A stretch of DNA of 64,000 bases, taken from Nocardia takedensis NBRC 100417. GTDB lineage: Bacteria; Actinomycetota; Actinomycetes; Mycobacteriales; Mycobacteriaceae. The stretch spans positions 62,001 to 126,000 of the forward strand of contig NZ_BAGG01000061.1 in the NCBI RefSeq assembly GCF_000308695.1, written 5' to 3'. The notes below the pieces were generated by a model. The model did no database searches. It saw only the letters and a list, made by a program, of their open reading frames with translations, and was not told the DNA's origin. Below are positions 57,998-64,000 of this stretch, piece by piece (position 1 is the stretch's first letter; the number at the start of each line of letters is the position of its first letter). Both the position numbers and the translations under genes were made by a program.

Positions 57998-59111
57998 TCC
58001 GCTCCGCGCCGATCCCGGCGACCGGCCCGCTCTCGACCTCGGCGGTGAGCGCTACAGCTACGCCGAACTCGATCGCGCCGTGGACGCGTGCAACCGCGAT
58101 CTCGCCGGGCACACCCGCTACGACGCCTCGGCGCTGCCGCCCGCGCGGGCCCTGATCCGTGTCTGCGCCGCCGCGCGCCGGGGTGTGCCCGTGCACGTCG
58201 AGAACCCCGACTGCCGCCCGGTGCGCACCGAGGTCCCGGACGGCGCGTTCCTGCTGGTGGCGACCTCAGGATCGACCGGGACGCCGCGGGCGCTGGCCCG
58301 CACCGCGGCCTCGTGGTACGACAGCTTCCCGGCCTTCGGCGCGCTCACCGGCGTCACCCCGCGCGACCGCGTCCTGCTGACCGGACCGCTGCACGCCACC
58401 ATGCACCTGTTCGGCGCGCTGCACGCGCTGTGGAGCGGCGCGTGCGTCACGGACGATCCCGCCGGGGCGACTGTCGCCCACGCGGTGCCGGCGGTCCTGC
58501 GCGACGTGGTCGCCGCCGCACCCCGCTTGCGAACCGCGATCGTGGCCGGGATCGCCCTGGACGACGGCGCGGTCGCCGCGGCGGGCGGGGTCGAGATCAT
58601 CGAGTACTACGGTTCGGCGGAGGTGTCGCTGGTGGCCGCGCGCCGCGTGCCCGAGGCGTTGCGCGTGCTCGACGGGGTGCGCGTGGACGTCCGCGACGGA
58701 CTGCTGCACGTCGACTCCCCGTACACCGTCCTGGGCGGCCCGCGCTGGTATCCGGTCGGCGATCTGGCCGAAGTGCGCGCCGACGGCGAACTGGTCGTGC
58801 GCGGGCGCGGCGACGGCGTCATCAACGTCGGCGGGACCACGGTCGTCGCGGAGGACGTCGAACGGGTCCTGGGCGGGGTGCGCGGCGTCGTGGCCGTCGC
58901 GGTGCTCGGCGCGCCGCACGCGGTCTTCGGCGAGATCGTCACCGCCGCCGTGGAACTCGACGATTCCGCGCCACTGGCCGAGGTGCGCGCGCGAGCCAGG
59001 TCCTTGCTGACCAAGGAGGCCGTCCCGCGCCGCTGGGTCACCCTGCCCGCACTGCCGCGCACCGCCTCGGGCAAGGTCGCCCGCGGCCGACTCCGGACGA
59101 TGCTCGCGTGA
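57981..59111 (+). CDS. AMP-forming acyl-CoA ligase-like enzyme (first)
   Basis: This 376-residue adenylate-forming enzyme is shorter than usual (about 500) because the N-terminal subdomain is reduced. It keeps the phosphate loop [17 protein letters not shown], the YYGSAEVS motif, YPVGDLAEV at the hinge and the C-terminal lysine in PRTASGKVARGRL. It should activate a carboxylate as adenylate and then probably as CoA ester. It starts inside the end of bioY and ends in a GTGA overlap with the thiolase gene, so it is an integral part of the biotin uptake operon. Substrate unknown; a biotin-related or pimelate-like acid is an inference. Confidence 0.82.
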   Translation: MSSVVDPLRADPGDRPALDLGGERYSYAELDRAVDACNRDLAGHTRYDASALPPARALIRVCAAARRGVPVHVENPDCRPVRTEVPDGAFLLVATSGSTGTPRALARTAASWYDSFPAFGALTGVTPRDRVLLTGPLHATMHLFGALHALWSGACVTDDPAGATVAHAVPAVLRDVVAAAPRLRTAIVAGIALDDGAVAAAGGVEIIEYYGSAEVSLVAARRVPEALRVLDGVRVDVRDGLLHVDSPYTVLGGPRWYPVGDLAEVRADGELVVRGRGDGVINVGGTTVVAEDVERVLGGVRGVVAVAVLGAPHAVFGEIVTAAVELDDSAPLAEVRARARSLLTKEAVPRRWVTLPALPRTASGKVARGRLRTMLA

Positions 59112-60235
59112 CCGGCGCGCCGGTGCTGGTGGCGGGGCGGCGCACCCCGATCGGCAACGCGGGCCACGGATTCGCCGACCTGACCGTCACCGATCTGGCC
59201 GCGCCGGTGCTGAGCGCCGTGCTCGCCGAGGTGCGCGCGGGCGGGATCGAGGACGAGGTCGACGACGTAGTGTTGGGCAACTGCCTCGGCCCCGGCGGTG
59301 ATCCGGCGCGGGTGGCGGCGCTGCGCGCCGGACTCGGCACGCACATCCCGGGCGTGACCGTCGACCGGCAGTGCGGGTCCGGCCTCGACGCCGTGTTGCA
59401 GGCGGCCCTGCGCGTGCGCGCCGGACAGGACACACTGCTGCTCGCGGGCGGCGTGGAATCGGCCAGCACCGCGCCGTGGCGATTCTGGCCCCCGACCGGC
59501 GACGCCGACCCGGTCCGCTACACCAGGGCCCCGTTCGCCCCGCCCGAGTTCCCCGATCCCGACATGGGTGTGGCCGCCGACGACCTCGCCCGCCTGCGCG
59601 GCATCGACCGCGGGCGTCAGGACGAGTACGCGGCCCGTTCGCACGCCTTGGCGGCTGCCGCCGATTTCTCCGCTGAGATCGTGCCGATCGGTTCGATCGC
59701 GCGCGACCAGCGGATCCGGGCGGGAATGACGGTCGAACGTCTGGCCCGCCTGCGCCCGAGTTTCGGCGCGGACGGCACCGCGACGGCGGGCAACTCCTGC
59801 GGGATCTCCGACGGCGCGGCCGTGCTCGCGGTGACCACCGCCGAGCGCGCGGCGGGGATGCCCGCGCTGCGGGTGCTCGGCGGGGCCGTCGCGGGGTCGG
59901 ACCCGGCCCTGCCCGGCCTCGGTCCGGTCGAGGCGATCCGAAAAGTGCTGCACCGCACGGGCGTCGGGGTCGCCGATCTCGGCGTCGTGGAGATCACCGA
60001 GGCGTTCGCCTCCGTGGTGCTCGCGGTCGCCGACGACCTCGCGATCGACCCGTCGCGGATCTGCCCGCAGGGCGGCGCGATCGCGATGGGCCATCCCTGG
60101 GGCGCGTCCGGGGCGATCCTGCTGGTGCGTCTGGCGCATCGGATGGCCCGCGCGGACGGGCCGGAACTCGGCTTGGCCGCCTGCGCGATCGGCGGCGGAC
60201 AGGGGATCGCGATGATCGTGGAGCGGGTGTCGTGA
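59108..60235 (+). CDS. thiolase (acetyl-CoA acetyltransferase family)
   Basis: This 375-residue thiolase has the nucleophile Cys89 in VDRQCGSGLDAV and GHPWGASG with the catalytic His. The second Cys is in LAACAIGGGQG. The usual NEAF motif reads TEAFASV, a conservative change. It cleaves or forms beta-ketoacyl-CoA. The GTG start overlaps the preceding stop, and its own stop overlaps the bioM start. Thiolase lying between ligase and transporter genes suggests beta-oxidation-like chain shortening of an imported acid, or the reverse. Confidence 0.87.
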   Translation: MTGAPVLVAGRRTPIGNAGHGFADLTVTDLAAPVLSAVLAEVRAGGIEDEVDDVVLGNCLGPGGDPARVAALRAGLGTHIPGVTVDRQCGSGLDAVLQAALRVRAGQDTLLLAGGVESASTAPWRFWPPTGDADPVRYTRAPFAPPEFPDPDMGVAADDLARLRGIDRGRQDEYAARSHALAAAADFSAEIVPIGSIARDQRIRAGMTVERLARLRPSFGADGTATAGNSCGISDGAAVLAVTTAERAAGMPALRVLGGAVAGSDPALPGLGPVEAIRKVLHRTGVGVADLGVVEITEAFASVVLAVADDLAIDPSRICPQGGAIAMGHPWGASGAILLVRLAHRMARADGPELGLAACAIGGGQGIAMIVERVS

Positions 60236-60912
60236 GCGAGATCGTCTTCACCGGGGTCGCCCACCGCTACGGCGAACGGGAAGTGCTGCGCGGCATCGAT
60301 CTCACGCTGACCGAGCGGCGGATCGGGATCATCGGCGCGAACGGTTCCGGCAAATCCACGCTGGCCCGCATGATCAACGGCCTGCTCGAACCCACCGCGG
60401 GCACGGTCACCGTCGACGGGGTCGACGCCGCGCGCAAAGGCGCGCAGGTGCGGCGGCACGTCGGCTTCGTCTTCACCGACCCCGACACCCAGATCGTGAT
60501 GCCCACCGTCGGTGAGGATCTGGCGTTCTCGTTGCGCCGCAGCGGACTCCGGCGCGACGAGATCGCCGCGCGCGTCACCGAGATCCTGGAGCGATTCGGT
60601 CTGACCGAGCACGCCGACCATCCCGCGCACCTGCTCTCGGGCGGGCAGAAGCAGTTGCTCGCGCTCGGCGCGGTCCTGATCCGGCGTCCGTCGGTGATCG
60701 TCGCCGACGAGCCGACCACGCTGCTGGATCTGCGCAACGCGCGGGTGGTCGCGCGGGCGCTGGACGCGGTCGACCAGCAGGTCATCGTGGTGACCCACCA
60801 ATTGGCGCTGCTGGAATCCTTCGACCGCGTCGTGGTCGTGGACGACGGCGCGATCGCCTTCGACGGCACGCCGGCCGACGCCGTCCCCGCCTACCGCGAG
60901 TCGGTCGAATGA
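60232..60912 (+). CDS. bioM: biotin ECF transporter ATPase BioM
   Basis: This 226-residue ABC ATPase of the ECF/CbiO type has Walker A GANGSGKST at 35-43, a Q-loop in FTDPDTQIVMPTVGEDLAF (the ECF-typical DPDxQ form), signature LSGGQKQL, Walker B VIVADEPTT and the switch His in VVTHQ. It powers biotin uptake with BioN and BioY. Its GTG overlaps the thiolase stop, and its stop overlaps the bioN start. Assignment as the biotin ATPase rests on the operon context. Confidence 0.9.
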   Translation: MSEIVFTGVAHRYGEREVLRGIDLTLTERRIGIIGANGSGKSTLARMINGLLEPTAGTVTVDGVDAARKGAQVRRHVGFVFTDPDTQIVMPTVGEDLAFSLRRSGLRRDEIAARVTEILERFGLTEHADHPAHLLSGGQKQLLALGAVLIRRPSVIVADEPTTLLDLRNARVVARALDAVDQQVIVVTHQLALLESFDRVVVVDDGAIAFDGTPADAVPAYRESVE

Positions 60913-61511
60913 TCGGCCTCTACCGGCCCGGGAATTCGGTGCTGCACCGTCTGCCCGCCGGGGTGAAACTGCTGCTGCTGTTCCTGACGATCATCGCCGC
61001 GACGGTCTTCGCGCGCACGCCGTGGACGGTCGGTGCGGTCGGTCTGGTCGTGGTCGCGCTGTTCGCCGTCGCGGGCATCCCGTGGCGGGTCGCGCTGGCG
61101 CAATTGCGACCGGTGGTGTGGATGTTGGCGGTGATCGCGGTCTTCCAGGTGCTGCTGACCTCGCCCGCACGCGCCGCGGTGGTGTGCGGGGTGCTGCTGA
61201 TCTCGGTGGCGTGCGCGGCCCTGGTCACCCTCACCACCCGGGTCACCGACATGCTCGACGCCGTGACCCGCGCGCTCGGCCCCACCCGCCGCTTCGGTGT
61301 GGACCCCGAACGGATCGGGTTGCTGCTGGCGCTGGCGATCCGCTGCGTCCCCCTGCTGGCGACCATCGTCCACGAAGTCGCCGAGGCCCGGCGGGCGCGC
61401 GGCCTGGAATGGTCGATGACGGCGCTGGTCACCCCCGTCCTGGTGCGTTCGCTGCGCACCGCCGACGCCATGGGCGAAGCCCTGGCCGCCCGCGGAGTCG
61501 ACGATGACTGA
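60909..61511 (+). CDS. bioN: biotin ECF transporter T component BioN
   Basis: This 200-residue EcfT-type membrane protein has four to five hydrophobic helices and the two coupling motifs expected for contacting the ATPase: ARRARG (VAEARRARGLEW) and AARG near the C-terminus (ALAARGVDD). It couples ATP hydrolysis by BioM to substrate release from BioY. It overlaps the genes on both sides (four bases upstream, eight downstream). Confidence 0.9.
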   Translation: MIGLYRPGNSVLHRLPAGVKLLLLFLTIIAATVFARTPWTVGAVGLVVVALFAVAGIPWRVALAQLRPVVWMLAVIAVFQVLLTSPARAAVVCGVLLISVACAALVTLTTRVTDMLDAVTRALGPTRRFGVDPERIGLLLALAIRCVPLLATIVHEVAEARRARGLEWSMTALVTPVLVRSLRTADAMGEALAARGVDDD

Positions 61512-62892
61512 CCTGCTCACCGACCGGATCGCCGCCCGCGTCGACAGCGATCCCGCCGCCACGGCGGTGCTCGCCGCCGACGAGCGAGTGGACTACGGCG
61601 AGTTCTGGACCAGGGTCAGCCGCACCGCCGCGGGACTGCGCGGGATGCGGCGGGTCGCGGTGCTGCCGAGTTCCGACGTCGAATCCCTGGTGGCGGTCAC
61701 CGCCGCCATGCGGACGGGCGTCAGCGTGGTGCTGCTGCACCGACATCTGCTGCCCGCCCAATTGGCGCGGGTGCTGGAACTCGCGCGGCCGGGCGCGGTG
61801 GTCGCCGCCGAACGTCAGCATCGCCGACTGCGCCGACTCGGCTGCGAAACCCCCTGCACCATCGCGGATCTCGCCGCCGACGGCCCCCACGCGACGGCCT
61901 GTCCCGAGGATGAGCTGCTGGTCGGGGTGACCTCGGGCACCACCGGCGAGCCCAAGCTGTTCGTCCGTGACCAACGCTCCTGGGCCACCACCCTGGACCG
62001 CTCGGACCGGACCTTCGACATCGCGGCGGGCGACCGAGTCGGCGTGCCGGGCGTCCTGGACCACACCCATTTCCTCTACGGCGCGCTGCACGCGCTGACC
62101 CGCGGCGCGACCGCCGACCTGCGCCCGCTGCCGCAGGCCATGGACGAGCACACCACCCATCTCTACACCGTCCCGACCCTCGCCTGGGACCTCGTGCGGG
62201 CGGGCGTCGGGCCGTTCCCCGGGGTGCGCGGCGTGCTGTCCTCGGCGGCGCGCTGGCCCGTGGCGGGACGACGCGCGCTGCGCGAGGTGCTGCCCGCGGC
62301 CGACCTCGTCCACTTCTACGGCGCGTCCGAACTCAGCTTCGTCTCCTTCGACCGCGGTGTCGACACCGCCGACGAGCACGCGGCGGGAACGCTGTTCGAC
62401 GGCGTCGAGGCGCGGATCAGCGACGGTGTCGTCCACGTGCGCAGCGATATGCTCTTCGCCGGTTACCTCACCGAGGGCGGTCTCACCGGCGGCCCGGTGG
62501 ACGGCTGGATGACCGTGGGCGACCGCGGCCGCCTCGACGGCGACCGACTCACCCTGTTCGGTCGCGCGAGCGAGATGCTCATCCGCGGCGGGCTCAACGT
62601 CGAACCGGCCGCGGTCGAGACCGCGCTGACCGCCCTGCCCGGCATCGCCGAAGCCGCCTGCGTCGGCCTGCCTGACCCGCGCATGGGGCACGTGCCGGTG
62701 GCCGCCGTCGTCCTCGGCGCGAATCCGCCTGCCACGAGCGAGATCTGGGCGCACCTGCGGGCGAGCGTGCCGAGCCCGAGCATGCCCGTGCGACTGCTCG
62801 TCCTGTCGAGTCTGCCGCGCACTCCGCGCGGCAAACTCGACACGGCCGAAATGACGAAACTGTTCACGGCCGAAGGAGATTCGAGGCCCTGA
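61504..62892 (+). CDS. AMP-forming acyl-CoA ligase-like enzyme (second)
   Basis: This 462-residue adenylate-forming enzyme has the phosphate loop LVGVTSGTTGEPKLFVRD, FYGASELSFVS, the hinge MTVGDRGRLDGDRL, RASEMLIRGGLNVEPAAVE and the C-terminal lysine in PRTPRGKLDT. Its similarity to the first ligase of the operon (matching HAT/HTHFLYGALHALW-like segments after the phosphate loop) suggests an old duplication. It is the last gene of the biotin operon and converges on the P450 gene with three bases between stops. The substrate is unknown. Confidence 0.85.
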   Translation: MTDLLTDRIAARVDSDPAATAVLAADERVDYGEFWTRVSRTAAGLRGMRRVAVLPSSDVESLVAVTAAMRTGVSVVLLHRHLLPAQLARVLELARPGAVVAAERQHRRLRRLGCETPCTIADLAADGPHATACPEDELLVGVTSGTTGEPKLFVRDQRSWATTLDRSDRTFDIAAGDRVGVPGVLDHTHFLYGALHALTRGATADLRPLPQAMDEHTTHLYTVPTLAWDLVRAGVGPFPGVRGVLSSAARWPVAGRRALREVLPAADLVHFYGASELSFVSFDRGVDTADEHAAGTLFDGVEARISDGVVHVRSDMLFAGYLTEGGLTGGPVDGWMTVGDRGRLDGDRLTLFGRASEMLIRGGLNVEPAAVETALTALPGIAEAACVGLPDPRMGHVPVAAVVLGANPPATSEIWAHLRASVPSPSMPVRLLVLSSLPRTPRGKLDTAEMTKLFTAEGDSRP

Positions 62893-62895
62893 CCG

Positions 62896-64000
62896 TCACC
62901 GCCCCAGCGGGGTGGTGGGGGTGAACACCACCGGCAGCGCCGTGAGCGCCCGGTGGAACGGGCCCGGCCGCCACTGCGGCGGACCGTCGCCGCGGTCGAT
63001 CCGCATCTCGGGCAGCACGTCGAGCAGTTGGTCGATCGCCGACTGCGCGATCAGATAGGACAGCGACTGCGCCGGGCAGGCGTGCGGGCCGACGCCCCAG
63101 GCCAGATGGGAGCGGTTGCCGGTCAGATCACCCGTCCGGATCGCCGGATCGTTGTTGCAGGCCGCCATGCTGATGACCACCGGTTGGTGGGCGGGCAACC
63201 ACACGTCGTCGATGAGGATCGGCTGTTTCGGGTAGGTGATCAGCAGATTCGCCAGCGGCGGGTCGTTGAACAGCACCTCGTCCAACGCGTCGCGCGAGGA
63301 CAGATTGCCCGCCACGACGCTGCCGCCGAAGCGGTCGTCGGTGAGGATGAGTTGCAGCGTGTTGACGATCAGGTTGAGTTGGAACTCGATCCCGGTGCCG
63401 TAGACCTGCGAGACGTGATGGGACACCTCGACGTCGTCGAGGGGGTGCTCGAGCAGCACCGAGGTCAGGTCCGCGCCCGGTTCCAGCTTCTTCAGCGACA
63501 CCAACCGCATCAGGGCCTCGCCGAGCATCCGGTTGCCAGCCTCCGCGTCGACGCCCTCGAGCAGCGCGGCGGTGCCCGCGGCGACCTGCTGGCCGATCTC
63601 CGGCGGGCAGCCCAGAATGTGGTTGACGGCGGCGAAGGACAGCGGGAACACGTACTGGCTGATCAGCTCGGCGTGACCGTCGCCGCAGAAGGAGTTGACC
63701 AGTCCGAGGGCGATCTCCTCGACCGCGTGCCGCGTGCCGAACAGGTCGACCTGGCGGATGCCCGCCGTGATGGCCTGGCGGTAGCGAGCGAAATCCAGTC
63801 CGGTGCTGCGGCTGGCCATGGGCCGCCACTCCAGCAGCGGCAGGATGGGACAGTCGGCGGGCACGTCGCGCTGCCAGGTGCGCGGGTCGGCCGGGAAATG
63901 CTCGGGATCATTGAGGATGCGCACGGCCGTGCGGTAGGCGACGACCAGGGTGGCGGGCACCTCCGGCGCGAGTTCGACCGGCGCCAACGAGCCGAAGCGC
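62896..64000 (-). CDS. cytochrome P450 lacking ExxR (conservon-type), 5' end outside
   Basis: This is the C-terminal 367 or so residues of a P450; the frame stays open (RFGSLAPVELAPEVPATL) to the window edge, so the true start lies beyond it. The haem-binding loop LAWGVGPHACPAQSLSYL carries the ligand Cys (codon at 63076-63078). The K-helix ExxR motif is missing: the site reads DEVLFNDPP (63268-63279), and the I-helix has YGTGIEFQLNL in place of AGxET. These are features of CYP157-like P450s of conservons (CvnE), which usually sit beside a GTPase and roadblock protein. These partners would lie outside the window. Confidence 0.85.
   Translation of the reverse strand, partial: RFGSLAPVELAPEVPATLVVAYRTAVRILNDPEHFPADPRTWQRDVPADCPILPLLEWRPMASRSTGLDFARYRQAITAGIRQVDLFGTRHAVEEIALGLVNSFCGDGHAELISQYVFPLSFAAVNHILGCPPEIGQQVAAGTAALLEGVDAEAGNRMLGEALMRLVSLKKLEPGADLTSVLLEHPLDDVEVSHHVSQVYGTGIEFQLNLIVNTLQLILTDDRFGGSVVAGNLSSRDALDEVLFNDPPLANLLITYPKQPILIDDVWLPAHQPVVISMAACNNDPAIRTGDLTGNRSHLAWGVGPHACPAQSLSYLIAQSAIDQLLDVLPEMRIDRGDGPPQWRPGPFHRALTALPVVFTPTTPLGR

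Overview
The window is high-GC actinobacterial DNA, most likely from Nocardia or a close relative in the Mycobacteriales. Evidence for this includes a DUF2599 lipoprotein, an Rv1733c-family membrane protein, LIP-type secreted lipases, a ChoD-like GMC oxidoreductase, an Lsr2 nucleoid protein, several PucR/CdaR-type and TetR regulators, and many ATGA/GTGA start-stop overlaps. No rRNA, tRNA, CRISPR array, integrase or insertion sequence was seen.

Layout. Bases 1-1462 hold a strong terminator, a 7-bp minisatellite and one small gene. Bases 1463-8459 encode an NAD(P)-binding protein, a lipoprotein, two secreted lipases, two small conserved proteins and an acyl-CoA synthetase with an N-terminal SRPBCC-like extension. 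Bases 8792-15021 hold a TetR/Rv1733c pair behind a palindromic operator, an acyl-CoA carboxylase beta subunit, a PucR-like protein lacking its HTH, a hotdog-fold protein and a DUF218 protein.

The centre (16202-40603) is one gene of about 24.4 kb for an 8,133-residue seven-module non-ribosomal peptide synthetase. Its order is C-A-T x4, C-A-T-E, C-A-T, C-A-T-TE. It has an EntF-like starter condensation domain, a single epimerase after module 5 and a C-terminal thioesterase. The predicted product is an N-capped heptapeptide with a D-residue at position 5, the same residue at positions 2 and 6, and probably Thr at position 7. It is flanked by relatively AT-rich intergenic DNA, a convergent PucR-type regulator with a palindromic promoter element, and a small FkbH-like HAD protein with altered catalytic residues. 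No MbtH-like protein, transporter, phosphopantetheinyl transferase or starter-activating enzyme is visible in the window.

Bases 42838-48714 carry a TetR regulator, two overlapping dehydrogenase genes, a divergent SDR, a second TetR and a ChoD-like oxidase. Three related inverted repeats (core GGACA-N2-TGT) suggest that the first TetR controls itself and both dehydrogenase promoters. Bases 48896-50925 hold two overlapping genes of unknown function, each broken by a single-nucleotide frameshift. Bases 51275-56301 contain a TetR/AurF-like diiron oxygenase pair with a clear promoter-operator, another TetR, an Lsr2 paralogue, a stand-alone sensor-like domain and another full-length PucR-type regulator.

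The right end (56550-64000) has a PfpI/DJ-1 protein. It is followed by a tightly overlapping six-gene operon (bioY, AMP-forming ligase, thiolase, bioM, bioN, second AMP-forming ligase) behind a 17-bp perfect palindrome resembling BioQ-type biotin operators. This joins a complete ECF biotin transporter to CoA-ligase and thiolase chemistry. The window ends inside a cytochrome P450 that has the haem cysteine but lacks the ExxR motif, as in conservon P450s.
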